From NCBI GenBank assembly GCA_023424965.1, contig JAFADI010000010.1:4397-68396 (forward strand): a DNA stretch of 64,000 nucleotides. Direction: 5' to 3'. The DNA comes from Bacillota bacterium. GTDB lineage: Bacteria > Bacillota > Clostridia > Acetivibrionales > JAFADI01. Under the pieces are notes generated by a model that was not told the origin of the DNA, did no database searches, and worked only from the letters and a program-made list of their open reading frames with translations. Positions 17,164-26,388 of this stretch are shown piece by piece. Position 1 is the stretch's first letter, and each line of letters opens with the position of its first letter. Position numbers and translations under genes: made by a program.

Positions 17164-18690
17164 ATGGTGGAAAAGAATTTATTGCTGGGAATCGACATAG
17201 GTACTTCTGCCTGTAAGGTTGCGGTGTTTGACCTGGACGGAGGGGTTATATCCCAGGCCACAAGGGAATATCCGGTGTATTATCCGGGACCGGGCTGTGT
17301 GGACCAAAATCCTGTAGAGTGGTGGGACGGTGTTTGCGGTGCGATCAAGGAAGCCATAACTTCAGGAAAGGTTGACGCGGGGCAGATTGCCGGTATCGGC
17401 GTAGACGGACAGAGCTGGTCGGCCATCCCGGTGGACAAAGCGGGAAATGTCCTTCACAATACGCCCATCTGGATGGACACAAGGTCTTCGGATATTTCAC
17501 GGAAAGTCGTTGAGAGAGTGGGCTTTGACAGGATATTTCAAATCAGCGGCAATTCCTTTGAGCCCACCTACTCCACTCCCAAAATTCTCTGGTTCAAGGA
17601 AAACAAGCCGGAGGTCTATGCCAAAACCGATAAGTTCCTGCAGAGCAACAGCTATATCGTATATAAATTGACGGGAGTCATGAGCCAGGACGTATCCCAG
17701 GGCTATGGCGTCCACTCCTTTAATATGAAAACGGGAAAATGGGAGGATGACTTCTGCGACGAATTGGGAATCTCACGGGAAAAACTGCCCGAAATTTTTG
17801 CCTGCCACCAGGTTGTAGGAGAGGTTACGGGGTCCGCTGCAGAGCAAACAGGGCTCAAGGCGGGCATTCCTGTGGTTGCCGGAGGGCTTGATGCCTGCTG
17901 CGGCACCCTGGGGGCGGGTGTGGTGGATATCGGCCAGACACAGGAGCAGGGCGGCCAGGCAGGCGGTATGAGCATATGCCTTGATGAGGCCCTGGCCCAT
18001 CCCAAACTGATTTTGAGCTTTCACGTAATCCCCGATTTGTGGCTTTTACAGGGTGGGACCGTGGGCGGCGGCGGAAGCATCAAATGGTTCAGGCAGGAAT
18101 TCGGGGCTTTTGAAGACCAGCAGGGAAAGGCCAGCGGTCAGAGCACCTTTAAAATCATGGACGATGAAGCGGCGGCCATAAGGCCCGGGTCCGAGGGAGT
18201 GATCTTCCTTCCCTACATGTCCGGTGAAAGGTCTCCTCTGTGGGATAAGGATGCAAAAGGTGTGTTTTTCGGGCTGAACTACAGCAAAACCAGGGCCCAT
18301 ATGATTCGCTCCGTCCTTGAGGGCTGTGCCTATGCGCTGCTCCACAACCTTAAAACCGCCGAAGAGGTGGGGGTCCAGGTGGATGAGCTGGTTGCCATGG
18401 GCGGTGCCGCCAACAGCAGGCTGTGGACCCAGATAAAGTCGGATGTCACTGGAAAAAGGATCAAGGTTCCCACCTCCGACACCGCTACCACACTGGGCGC
18501 GGCAATACTTGCGGGAGTGGGCACCGGCAAATACGGAAGCTTTAAGGAAGCGGCGGAACGGACCATACAGATAACGCGGGTCCATGAGCCGGATATGAAA
18601 AACCATGCGTCATATCAAAAGAGCTATGAGATTTACATTGAAATATATGAAAAGCTCAAGGATACGATGAAGAAAAGCAGTGCACTATAA
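17164..18690 (+). CDS. FGGY-family carbohydrate kinase (xylulokinase-like), second
   Basis: 508-aa kinase with the ATP motif GIDIGTSACKVAVFD, GIGVDGQSWSAIPVD, the central VVAGGLDACCGTLGAG and a C-terminal LVAMGGAANSRLWTQIKSD. It is a clear paralogue of the kinase at 13988, but the substrate-site segments differ, so the substrates may differ. First gene of an operon with the GatD-like dehydrogenase, GatZ-like protein, FucU-like protein and aldo/keto reductase. Start ATG at 17164 follows GGGAGG. Confidence 0.92.
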   Translation: MVEKNLLLGIDIGTSACKVAVFDLDGGVISQATREYPVYYPGPGCVDQNPVEWWDGVCGAIKEAITSGKVDAGQIAGIGVDGQSWSAIPVDKAGNVLHNTPIWMDTRSSDISRKVVERVGFDRIFQISGNSFEPTYSTPKILWFKENKPEVYAKTDKFLQSNSYIVYKLTGVMSQDVSQGYGVHSFNMKTGKWEDDFCDELGISREKLPEIFACHQVVGEVTGSAAEQTGLKAGIPVVAGGLDACCGTLGAGVVDIGQTQEQGGQAGGMSICLDEALAHPKLILSFHVIPDLWLLQGGTVGGGGSIKWFRQEFGAFEDQQGKASGQSTFKIMDDEAAAIRPGSEGVIFLPYMSGERSPLWDKDAKGVFFGLNYSKTRAHMIRSVLEGCAYALLHNLKTAEEVGVQVDELVAMGGAANSRLWTQIKSDVTGKRIKVPTSDTATTLGAAILAGVGTGKYGSFKEAAERTIQITRVHEPDMKNHASYQKSYEIYIEIYEKLKDTMKKSSAL

Positions 18691-18737
18691 CCTTATAAAT
18701 ATATAAAAATCACAAAATGATTTGAGAGGTGTAGACT

Positions 18738-19784
18738 ATGAAAGCAGCTGTGCTATACGCAAGGGATGATCTGAGGTACGAAGAATATCCTGATCCCAAA
18801 ATCGGCAGCGGGGAAGTCCTGGTAAAGGTCAAGGCCACAGGCATTTGCGGCTCCGACATTCCCAGGGTGCTTGGGGATGCGGCCCATTATTATCCCATTG
18901 TACTGGGGCATGAATTTTCGGGTGAAGTTGTGGAAACCGGTGAGGGAGTGACTTCCGTAAAGCCCGGGGACAGAGTGGCGGGTGTTCCCCTGGTGCCCTG
19001 CATGAAATGCGAGGACTGCCAGAGGGGCGATTATTCTCTTTGCAAAAATTATACCTTTATCGGCTCCAGGGTTCAGGGAAGCTTTGGGGACTATGTGAAA
19101 ATGCCGGAAAGAAATGTGGTAAAATTTGATTCCAGTGTGTCCTATGAACAGGGGGCCTTTTTCGAGCCCTCCACCGTGGCCCTCCACGGCTTGAACCGTG
19201 TACCCTATAGGGGCGGAGAGGATGTGGCCATCCTTGGCGGCGGCACCATCGGGCTCTTTACCGCCCAGTGGGCAAAAATTTTCGGCGCCAAAAGGGTATT
19301 CGTATTCGACATTGACAATGACAGGCTTGCCCTTGCCAGAAAGTTGGGGGCGGACGTTACCATCAACACGCTGGACAAGGATTTCAGGAATACCGTGGAT
19401 GAGCTGACAAACAAAAGGGGCTTCGGCTATGTATATGAAACCGCTGGAGTGGACGTTACCATGAAGCTGGCTTTCGAACTGGCGGGAAACAAGGCCGGCG
19501 TATGCTTCATCGGCACACCTACCAAAGACCTGGTATTCACTCCCCACCTTTTTGAGAAAATGAACCGCAAGGAATTTATCCTCACCGGCTCATGGATGTC
19601 CTACAGTGCGCCCTTCCCCGGCAAGGAGTGGACGCTGACCGCCCATTACTTCTCAACGGGAGAGCTGAAATTTGATGACAGCCTCATCTTTAAAAAGCTT
19701 CCCATGAGCAAAATAAAAGAAGGCTTTGACATGTACAAGACGCCGGGAACGGTAAAGGGCAAGATACTGCTTGTAAACGAATGA
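18738..19784 (+). CDS. Zinc-dependent polyol dehydrogenase (galactitol-1-phosphate 5-dehydrogenase-like)
   Basis: 348-aa medium-chain dehydrogenase. The catalytic zinc ligands appear in GICGSDIPR and GHEFSGEV; structural zinc cysteines are in PCMKCEDCQRGDYSLC; the NAD site is ILGGGTIGLFTAQWA. The stretch AHYYPIVLGHEFSG and the GSWMSYSAPFPGKEW motif match E. coli GatD closely. It would oxidise a polyol or polyol phosphate to the ketose form. The GatZ-like gene follows 15 bases later. GAGAGGTG precedes the ATG. Confidence 0.88.
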   Translation: MKAAVLYARDDLRYEEYPDPKIGSGEVLVKVKATGICGSDIPRVLGDAAHYYPIVLGHEFSGEVVETGEGVTSVKPGDRVAGVPLVPCMKCEDCQRGDYSLCKNYTFIGSRVQGSFGDYVKMPERNVVKFDSSVSYEQGAFFEPSTVALHGLNRVPYRGGEDVAILGGGTIGLFTAQWAKIFGAKRVFVFDIDNDRLALARKLGADVTINTLDKDFRNTVDELTNKRGFGYVYETAGVDVTMKLAFELAGNKAGVCFIGTPTKDLVFTPHLFEKMNRKEFILTGSWMSYSAPFPGKEWTLTAHYFSTGELKFDDSLIFKKLPMSKIKEGFDMYKTPGTVKGKILLVNE

Positions 19785-19799
19785 GAGGGAGTGAGGAAC

Positions 19800-21113
19800 A
19801 TGGAAAAGAAGCATCCTTTGAAGGAACTTGTGGAACAGCAGAAGAAAGGCGTACCCAGGGGAATATATTCCGCCTGCAGTGCCAATGAATACGTAATTGA
19901 AGCGGTCATGGAAAGGGCCATGAAAGATGGAGAGCATGTTTTGATTGAAGCTACGGCAAACCAGGTAAACCAGTACGGCGGTTATACAGGGATGAAGCCT
20001 GTAGACTTCAGGGATTTTGTCTATTCCCTTGCTGAAAAAACGGGCTTTTCCAGAGAAAAAATTATTCTTGGCGGGGACCATCTGGGACCGCTGACCTGGA
20101 AAAACCTTGAGGCGGACAAAGCCATGAAGGAATCCAGGGAGCTCATCCGGCAGTTCGTATCGGCAGGCTTTACCAAAATTCATCTGGACACCAGCATGCA
20201 CCTGGGGGATGACGATAAAAACCTCAAACTGGACACCGGGGTCATCGCTGAACGAGGAGCAATCTTGTGCCAGGTGGCGGAACAGGCGTTTAAAGAACTC
20301 AAAGAGCGTGAGCCCGGAGCGATGCAGCCGGTATATGTGGTGGGAAGCGAGGTTCCCATCCCGGGAGGAGCCCAGGAAGAGGAAGAAGGAATACAGGTGA
20401 CGAAAGTCGCTGACTTCGAAGAAACAGTGGAGGTTTTCAAGAAGGCTTTTTACAGCCATGGCCTGGAGTCCGCGTGGGAGAACGTCATTGCCGTGGTGGT
20501 GCAGCCCGGTGTGGAATTCGGAGACGAGGCCATCCACGAGTACGACCGCCAGGCGGCAGGAGAGCTGACCAGGGCGCTTACCCGGTATCCCGGCCTGGTA
20601 TTTGAGGGCCATTCCACAGACTACCAGACACCCAAAGCCTTTAAGGAAATGGTGGAGGACGGGATTGCCATATTGAAGGTGGGACCGGCACTTACCTTTG
20701 CCTTGAGGGAGGCGTTGTTTGCTTTGAACCTCATCGAAAATGAACTTTTCAAAGACAGCAGGGAAGTGACGCTCTCGAGATTTATCGAGGTCCTGGAAGA
20801 AGAAATGCTCAAAAGCCCCGGCAACTGGAAAAACCATTACCATGGCAGTGAAAGCAAACTGAGGCTGTCCAGAAAGTACAGCTTTTCCGACAGATGCAGG
20901 TATTACCTGCCGGTCCATGAAGTGAATGGGGCTTTGAAACGGATGATGGACAACCTGAAGTCGGTATCCATTCCCCTGACCCTTCTCAGCCAGTATATGC
21001 CGGTGCAGTATACCAAGGTCAGGGAAGGAATCCTCGCCAATGACCCCGAAGCCCTTGCAAAGGACCGGGTAGTCAATTGCATCGACGAATACCTTTATGG
21101 CACCAACCCTTGA
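19800..21113 (+). CDS. GatZ/KbaZ-family protein (tagatose-bisphosphate aldolase accessory subunit or 4-epimerase)
   Basis: 437-aa TIM-barrel protein of COG4573. MEKKHPLKELVEQQKKGVPRG is followed by IYSACSANEYVIEAVMERA, IEATANQVNQYGGYTGM and LGGDHLGPLTW, all family hallmarks. In enteric bacteria GatZ/KbaZ supports the aldolase GatY/KbaY. No GatY homologue is in this window, and some lone members act as hexose/hexose-phosphate 4-epimerases. Here that role would link tagatose-type to fructose-type intermediates. The ATG at 19800 is chosen over the GTG at 19791 from ribosome-site spacing. Confidence 0.88.
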   Translation: MEKKHPLKELVEQQKKGVPRGIYSACSANEYVIEAVMERAMKDGEHVLIEATANQVNQYGGYTGMKPVDFRDFVYSLAEKTGFSREKIILGGDHLGPLTWKNLEADKAMKESRELIRQFVSAGFTKIHLDTSMHLGDDDKNLKLDTGVIAERGAILCQVAEQAFKELKEREPGAMQPVYVVGSEVPIPGGAQEEEEGIQVTKVADFEETVEVFKKAFYSHGLESAWENVIAVVVQPGVEFGDEAIHEYDRQAAGELTRALTRYPGLVFEGHSTDYQTPKAFKEMVEDGIAILKVGPALTFALREALFALNLIENELFKDSREVTLSRFIEVLEEEMLKSPGNWKNHYHGSESKLRLSRKYSFSDRCRYYLPVHEVNGALKRMMDNLKSVSIPLTLLSQYMPVQYTKVREGILANDPEALAKDRVVNCIDEYLYGTNP

Positions 21114-21177
21114 TGGACATCGGCCGGAACAACAATCCGGATTTGAAAAATCAAATTTACCGAAGGGAGAGATTTAA

Positions 21178-21612
21178 ATGTTAAAAGGAATTCCCAGTAT
21201 TTTGCCCCCCGAACTGTTAAAGATTTTGATGGAAATGGGACATGGGGATGAAATTGTAATTTCCGACGGCAATTTTCCTGCCGCAAGCTATTCACAAAGA
21301 CTGGTCAGGTGCGACGGACACGGCGTGCCTGAACTGCTGGAGGCCATATTGAAGTTTTTCCCGCTGGACCCTTATGTGGAGGCACCGGTGGCTTTGATGC
21401 AGGTGGTTCCGGGAGACACGGTGGAAACTCCCATATGGGATGTTTACAAGGACATTGTCAAAAAGTACGAGCCGGTGGCGAACAAGGTTGAAAATGTAGA
21501 GCGGTTTGCTTTCTATGAAAGGTCCAAACAGGCCTATGCAATCGTCGCCACAGGTGAAAAGGCGCTGTATGCCAACATTATTCTCAAAAAAGGTGTTGTT
21601 GTTGAAAAGTAA
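21178..21612 (+). CDS. fucU: RbsD/FucU-family sugar mutarotase (L-fucose mutarotase-like)
   Basis: 144-aa protein: MLKGIPSILPPELLKILMEMGHGDEIVISDGNFPA is the FucU-type start, with the catalytic histidine in MGHGDE. The C-terminal YAIVATGEKALYANIILKKGV contains the aromatic/Asn binding residues. It interconverts alpha and beta anomers of a sugar before isomerisation. It lies in the operon of the second kinase rather than beside fucI 18 kb away. AGGGAGAG precedes the ATG. Confidence 0.9.
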   Translation: MLKGIPSILPPELLKILMEMGHGDEIVISDGNFPAASYSQRLVRCDGHGVPELLEAILKFFPLDPYVEAPVALMQVVPGDTVETPIWDVYKDIVKKYEPVANKVENVERFAFYERSKQAYAIVATGEKALYANIILKKGVVVEK

Positions 21613-21620
21613 ATTATTCA

Positions 21621-21678
21621 CAAGGGGATATTCCTCAACATAAAAGGAATACCACTTGCTCGAGGGGAGTATCCCCTT
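21621..21678 (+). repeat. Nested inverted repeats in the operon spacer
   Basis: AAGGGGATATTCCTC (from 21622) can pair imperfectly with GAGGGGAGTATCCCCTT further down, and AGGGGA/TCCCCT forms a compact hairpin at 21663-21677. Alternative pairings may cap or partly stop the transcript between fucU and the reductase gene. Confidence 0.4.
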
Positions 21679-21700
21679 ATACTTGAGAGGAGAGATTGAA

Positions 21701-22735
21701 ATGAATCTTCAAAAATTTGCCGCCGCCGATGCTGTGGATCCCAGGCTGGTTCCCCAGAGAACCCTTCGCGGCGGGAATAAAATGCCCGGTATAGGAATGG
21801 GCACCTTCGGCTCCGACCGTTTCACTGCGGAGCAGATTGCCGATGCGGTAAAGGGCGCGGCAGAAGTAGGCTTCCGGCTTTTTGACTGCGCTTCCGTTTA
21901 TGGAAACGAGCATCTGATCGGTGAGGTTTTCCAGGACATCCTGGCCACGGGAATCAAGCGTGAAGAGCTGTTCATCACTTCAAAGGTGTGGAACGACATG
22001 CACGGAAAGGGTGATGTGCTCCTTTCCTGTGCCAAAACCCTCAAGGATTTGAAATTGGACTATATCGACCTGTATTTTGTACATTGGCCCTTCCCCAATT
22101 TCCACCCCAAGGGAGCGCCGCCGGATTATCACAATAAGGATGCGAGGCCATACATCCATGAAGAGTACATGGAGACCTGGTATCAAATGGAAAGGCTTGT
22201 GAAGGCTGGCCTGGTAAGGCATATCGGTACCTCCAACATGACCGTTCCAAAACTGAAATTACTGCTGCGGGACGCCACCATCATGCCTGCGGCCACGGAA
22301 ATGGAACTGCACCCCTGCTTCCAGCAGCCTGAACTCTTCAGCTTTTGCCTGGAGCACGGAATCCAGCCCATCGGTTTTTGCCCCATTGGTTCTCCCACCC
22401 GCCCCGACCGTGACAAGACACCGGACGACGTGGTGGATATCCAGGACCCGGTGGTGGTCAAGATCGCCAAGGCCCACAATGTCCATCCCGCCGTCATCTG
22501 CATCAAATGGGCGGTACAGCGTGGACAGACACCCATTCCCTTTTCCGTACACCGCAATGAGTATGCAAGCAATATCCGGTGCGCGGTAGAGGACCCGCTG
22601 ACAGATGCGGAAATGCAGGAGCTTGCCGGGGCCGACAAGAACTGCCGCCTCATCAAGGGACAGGTATTCCTCTGGGACGGTGCAAAAGGCTGGGAAGATC
22701 TCTGGGATCTGGATGGAAAGATTACAACCCTGTAA
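21701..22735 (+). CDS. Aldo/keto reductase (last gene of the kinase operon)
   Basis: 344-aa NADPH-type aldo/keto reductase. The barrel shows RLFDCASVYGNEHLIGE (catalytic D and Y), ELFITSKVWND (catalytic K) and DLYFVHWPFPNF (catalytic H). GTSNMTV and the nucleotide-binding IPFSVHRNEYASNIRCA close the fold. GAGAGGAGAG precedes the ATG at 21701. It probably reduces an aldehyde product of sugar cleavage or interconverts an aldose and its polyol; the substrate is unknown. Confidence 0.9.
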   Translation: MNLQKFAAADAVDPRLVPQRTLRGGNKMPGIGMGTFGSDRFTAEQIADAVKGAAEVGFRLFDCASVYGNEHLIGEVFQDILATGIKREELFITSKVWNDMHGKGDVLLSCAKTLKDLKLDYIDLYFVHWPFPNFHPKGAPPDYHNKDARPYIHEEYMETWYQMERLVKAGLVRHIGTSNMTVPKLKLLLRDATIMPAATEMELHPCFQQPELFSFCLEHGIQPIGFCPIGSPTRPDRDKTPDDVVDIQDPVVVKIAKAHNVHPAVICIKWAVQRGQTPIPFSVHRNEYASNIRCAVEDPLTDAEMQELAGADKNCRLIKGQVFLWDGAKGWEDLWDLDGKITTL

Positions 22736-22748
22736 TAAAGTGAGTAAA

Positions 22749-22789
22749 AACAACCCGTATGCGGGCCTTGAGCCTGCATGCGGGTTGTT
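22749..22789. terminator. Bidirectional terminator between converging genes
   Basis: Arms of 17 bases, AACAACCCGTATGCGGG and CCTGCATGCGGGTTGTT, form a long hairpin between two convergent reductase genes. T/A flanks suit both directions. Confidence 0.8.
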
Positions 22790-22790
22790 C

Positions 22791-23780
22791 TTACGACAGG
22801 ATGGCATCGATTGCTTCAAGTTCTTCGGGATGAAAGCTCAGCCTGTCAAGGGCAGCCACATTTTCGTCAAGCTGGGAGGGTTTGCTGGCCCCGATGAGTG
22901 CGGAAGTGACCCTGCCTTCCCTCAAAACCCAGGCCAGAGACATCTGGGCCAGGCTTTGTCCCCTTTCCAAGGCAATGGCATTGAGCTTCCTCACTTTCTC
23001 CAGCATATCCTCCGTAATGTTTTCCGTTTTGAGGAATACACTTGTGCCGGCGGCCCTGGAATCCTGGGGAATGCCTTTGAGGTACCTGTCCGTCAGGAGT
23101 CCCTGGGCCAGTGGTGAGAACACGATGGTCCCCACGCCTTCCTTGTGGAGAAGGGGCTGCAGATCTTTTTCGATCCAGCGGTCAAACATTGAATACCGGG
23201 GTTGGTGGATAAGGCAGGGAGTACCCAGGCCTTTCAGAATTTCAATGGCTCTCTCTGCCTCTTCCGCTTTATAGTTGGACAGGCCTATGTACAGGGCTTT
23301 TCCCTGCCTTACCGTGAGATCAAGAGCCGACATGGTTTCTTCCAGAGGTGTTTCCGGGTCCGGCCTGTGGTGATAGAAGATATCCACATATTCCAGTCCC
23401 ATACGCTTCAGACTCTGGTCCAGGCTGGATACCAGGTACTTTTTGGAGCCCCGGTCGCCATACGGGCCATCCCACATGGTGTAGCCCGCTTTGGTGGATA
23501 TCACCATCTCATCCCTGTAGCCGGAAAAGTCCGAGGCGAGAATCCGGCCGAAATTTTCTTCCGCGGACCCGGGCGGGGGACCATAGTTGTTGGCAAGGTC
23601 AAAATGGGTGATGCCCAGGTCAAAAGCCCTGTGCAGCAAAGCCCTGGAATTTTCAAGGTTTGTCACTCCGCCGAAGTTGTGCCACAGTCCCAGGGAGAGG
23701 GCGGGGAGCTTGAGGCCGCTTTTTCCGCACCGGTTGTATACCATGGTGCCGTATCTGTTCATATCCGGTAAATAGTTCAT
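22791..23780 (-). CDS. Aldo/keto reductase, L-glyceraldehyde-3-phosphate reductase type
   Basis: 329-aa reductase of the YghZ/Gpr group. Residues seen include FDLANNYGPPPGSAEENFG, VISTKAGYTMWDGPYGD, YVDIFYHHRPDPETPLEET and GLSNY. The start at 23780 follows GGAGGT on the minus strand; a four-codon extension to 23792 is less likely. Relatives detoxify L-glyceraldehyde 3-phosphate or methylglyoxal. It is the only minus-strand gene in the first 34 kb. Confidence 0.9.
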   Translation of the reverse strand: MNYLPDMNRYGTMVYNRCGKSGLKLPALSLGLWHNFGGVTNLENSRALLHRAFDLGITHFDLANNYGPPPGSAEENFGRILASDFSGYRDEMVISTKAGYTMWDGPYGDRGSKKYLVSSLDQSLKRMGLEYVDIFYHHRPDPETPLEETMSALDLTVRQGKALYIGLSNYKAEEAERAIEILKGLGTPCLIHQPRYSMFDRWIEKDLQPLLHKEGVGTIVFSPLAQGLLTDRYLKGIPQDSRAAGTSVFLKTENITEDMLEKVRKLNAIALERGQSLAQMSLAWVLREGRVTSALIGASKPSQLDENVAALDRLSFHPEELEAIDAILS

Positions 23781-23899
23781 GGGAACCTCCATTCATTTTG
23801 TCGTCAGAGTACAGCTGTATGTAACGTGATATATAAATTATATTCCGTGGAGGAAATGACTTCAAATCAAAATTATTAAATATATGGACAGGCATTTTA

Positions 23900-23908
23900 T
23901 GCTATAAT
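23900..23908 (+). promoter_or_regulatory. Extended -10 promoter element before cbiA
   Basis: TGCTATAAT (TGn plus TATAAT) lies 44 bases before the cbiA start. No good -35 at standard spacing was found. Confidence 0.4.
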
Positions 23909-23952
23909 TTATTTTGAAATAATTGGTGGAGCAGGAAAGGAGTGAGGGCGGG

Positions 23953-25350
23953 ATGAAAATACCGCGCATCATCATTGCAGGCACAAACAGCGGCTGCGGC
24001 AAAACCACCGTAACGACGGGCATTCTTGCGGCCCTTGTCAAAAGGGGATTGAAGGTTCAGCCTTTCAAGGTGGGACCCGATTATATCGACCCCATGTTTC
24101 ACACCTTTGTGACGGGACGGCATTCCAGAAACCTGGACAGTTGGATGTTAAACAGCGATATCGTCTCCCATCTCTTCGAAAAAAATGCGGCAGACAGTGA
24201 CATTGCGGTGATCGAAGGGGTTATGGGCTTTTACGACGGCTTCGGCGGCTATTCCTCCGAGGGGAGCACCGCCCATGTGGCCAAAATCACCGGGTCTCCG
24301 GTGGTACTTGTTATCAACGGAGCGGGACTGTCCCTGACAATCTGTGCCCTCCTGCAGGGAATTGCGGACTTTGACAGGGAGATAGACCTTAAGGGCGTAA
24401 TTATAAACAATTTGAAAAGCGAGAGCCACTTTCAACTGTTAAAAGAAATCATTACTGAAAAAACCGGAGTCCGGGTACTGGGCTACATTCCGGCCATGCC
24501 TGAAACCGGGTTGTCCAGCCGGCACCTGGGGCTGGTGCAAAGCTCTGAAATCCCCGACCTGAGGGAAAAGGTCAGCCGGGTGGCCCACCAGATCGAGAAG
24601 ACGGTGGACCTGGACATGCTGCTGGGGATTGCCGGCGAGGCGGGAGATGCGGTCCGGAGTTCCATGGATTTCAACATTGTCAGGAGGAACGCGGGACCCA
24701 AAATCGCCGTGGCCATGGACAAGGCCTTCAGCTTTTATTACAGGGACAACCTGGAGCTTCTGGAAGCCATGGGCGCGGAGCTTGCGTATTTCAGCCCCCT
24801 GAAGGACACCGGACTGCCCGGGGGGATTGAGGGCCTTTATGTGGGCGGCGGATATCCGGAGGTTTTTGCCGGAGAGCTCCAGGAGAATGGTTCCTTGAAG
24901 GAGGATATCAGGAAAAGCATTGAAATGGGGCTGCCGGCCTATGCGGAATGCGGAGGCCTCATGTATCTGTCGGAATCCATAAAGAACCTGGAGGGCCAGG
25001 TCTTCCCCATGGTGGGGGTTCTGCCGGGGAAAAGCGAAATGACGGCTTCCCTTCAGCGGTTCGGGTATGTGGAAATAGAAACCACCAATGACAGCGTGGT
25101 GTCCAAAAAGGGCTACAGGATCAGGGCCCATGAGTTTCATTATTCTGTAACGGCGGTGGACTGGAGTGTTCCCGCCTGCTTTAAAGTGACCAGGAAGAGA
25201 CGCGGGGCGGAAGCAAAGAGCTGGCAGTGCGGGTACCGGGTCAACCGGCTTCTGGCCGGTTACCCCCACCTTCATTTCTGGAGCAATACGGGCTTTGCCG
25301 AGCGGTTTGTCAACAGCTGCATCCAGTATGGGGCAGCCGCGCAAGGATGA
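23953..25350 (+). CDS. cbiA: Cobyrinate a,c-diamide synthase
   Basis: 465-aa ATP- and glutamine-dependent amidase of cobalamin synthesis. The N-terminal P-loop is GTNSGCGKTT (residues 10-19), followed by VGPDYIDPMFH and the VIEGVMGFYDG motif. The C-terminal class I glutamine amidotransferase domain has GLYVGGGYPE and the nucleophile Cys in YAECGGLMYL; HEFHYS carries a catalytic-type His. ATG at 23953 follows GGAGTGAGG. No other corrin-ring gene is adjacent, though a CobC-like phosphatase lies 8 kb downstream. Confidence 0.94.
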   Translation: MKIPRIIIAGTNSGCGKTTVTTGILAALVKRGLKVQPFKVGPDYIDPMFHTFVTGRHSRNLDSWMLNSDIVSHLFEKNAADSDIAVIEGVMGFYDGFGGYSSEGSTAHVAKITGSPVVLVINGAGLSLTICALLQGIADFDREIDLKGVIINNLKSESHFQLLKEIITEKTGVRVLGYIPAMPETGLSSRHLGLVQSSEIPDLREKVSRVAHQIEKTVDLDMLLGIAGEAGDAVRSSMDFNIVRRNAGPKIAVAMDKAFSFYYRDNLELLEAMGAELAYFSPLKDTGLPGGIEGLYVGGGYPEVFAGELQENGSLKEDIRKSIEMGLPAYAECGGLMYLSESIKNLEGQVFPMVGVLPGKSEMTASLQRFGYVEIETTNDSVVSKKGYRIRAHEFHYSVTAVDWSVPACFKVTRKRRGAEAKSWQCGYRVNRLLAGYPHLHFWSNTGFAERFVNSCIQYGAAAQG

Positions 25351-25381
25351 GGACACGGGGAATTTCTCAGAGGAGTTGGAA

Positions 25382-26362
25382 ATGAAGCATCTGGTGCTGT
25401 TTTTATATATACTTTCACTCATGGCAAGCATAGGAGCCGTCACGGTAGGAAGCTTTTTCTACTTCAAATTCCGGAACCGGGGATTGGGATACATAATTCT
25501 GGCGGGCGTATTCAGCACACTCATGCAGATTCTTGACATCTGCAACTATTACATCCAGGTCATAAGCAGCGATTTTTCCCATGTGGCGAATCTGGTGCTC
25601 ATGTTCGGGATGATGGCCGTAAATGTAGGTTTGATCTATTATTTTACCCTGGCCGTGCACCACTTTACAGGGAAAGGTTTTTCCGGAGCGAAGAAAGTGG
25701 CCTATTTTGCTTCCGCCGTCGGGGCCTTTGCGGTAGTGTGGTCAGCCGCCGTCTATTTGCATCGATATGGTTTGATCTCGGAAAGGGCGGAAAAGCATAC
25801 CGGATTTTTTATCTCCAACCTTTTTAATTTTGTCGGGTGTGTCTATAATGTGTACTTGCTTGTCGTAAATATAAACAGAGTTCCGGAAATAGTCAGGAAG
25901 GCTGTCATTTTCGGTCTGGCAGTCGTCGGAATCATTGCTCCTCTTTCGGTGCTTTCGAATATCATCGGGTACCTGCCCTTTTTCCCCAGATACCCTGTGG
26001 CTTTCTCACCCCTGGGCAATTTGCTCTTAAGCGGCATATGCCTTACTTTTGCAGCGCGGTATTTCCTGTCGGAGGAGTATAGAAATCATTCCTCCGTGAC
26101 TGAAGCCGGCGAACCGGCTCTTCGCCGCACCGTGGAAGACCTGTTAAAAGGCTATGGACTGAGTGAAAGGGAGCAGGAAATAGCCGGACTGGTGGTGGAA
26201 GGGTGCAATAACAAGGAAATAGGAGAAAGACTCTTTATCTCGGCCAACACCGTGAGAAACCACGTCTACAGCATCTACCGGAAAATGGGAATCAAAAGCA
26301 GGTATGAACTGATCAATGCATCTTCAGCACTTCAGAGCCTTAAAGCCCGCAGGACGGAATAA
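25382..26362 (+). CDS. Membrane-integral LuxR-family regulator
   Basis: 326-aa protein: about seven hydrophobic segments over residues 1-230, then a cytoplasmic GerE/LuxR helix-turn-helix (LSEREQEIAGLVVEGCNNKEIGERLFISANTVRNHV) at the C-terminus. Such proteins read a membrane or lipophilic signal and bind DNA directly. ATG at 25382 follows GAGGAG; a longer start at 25295 would run into cbiA. It precedes a five-gene export module whose two permease genes share a dyad motif, so it is the natural candidate regulator. Confidence 0.88.
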   Translation: MKHLVLFLYILSLMASIGAVTVGSFFYFKFRNRGLGYIILAGVFSTLMQILDICNYYIQVISSDFSHVANLVLMFGMMAVNVGLIYYFTLAVHHFTGKGFSGAKKVAYFASAVGAFAVVWSAAVYLHRYGLISERAEKHTGFFISNLFNFVGCVYNVYLLVVNINRVPEIVRKAVIFGLAVVGIIAPLSVLSNIIGYLPFFPRYPVAFSPLGNLLLSGICLTFAARYFLSEEYRNHSSVTEAGEPALRRTVEDLLKGYGLSEREQEIAGLVVEGCNNKEIGERLFISANTVRNHVYSIYRKMGIKSRYELINASSALQSLKARRTE

Positions 26363-26385
26363 TGCCTGCTTTGAGGCATTTTTCT
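26361..26385 (+). terminator. Terminator after the luxR-type gene
   Basis: AATGCCT/AGGCATT stem followed by TTTTTCTT. It overlaps the stop codon region of the regulator gene. Confidence 0.75.
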
Positions 26386-26388
26386 TGA

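Noticed and set aside
19653..20918. 421-codon minus-strand open frame
   Set aside because: Antisense to the dehydrogenase and GatZ genes, with low-complexity translation and no initiation signal.
23202..23771. 189-codon plus-strand open frame
   Set aside because: Antisense to the Gpr-type reductase, whose motifs are complete on the minus strand.
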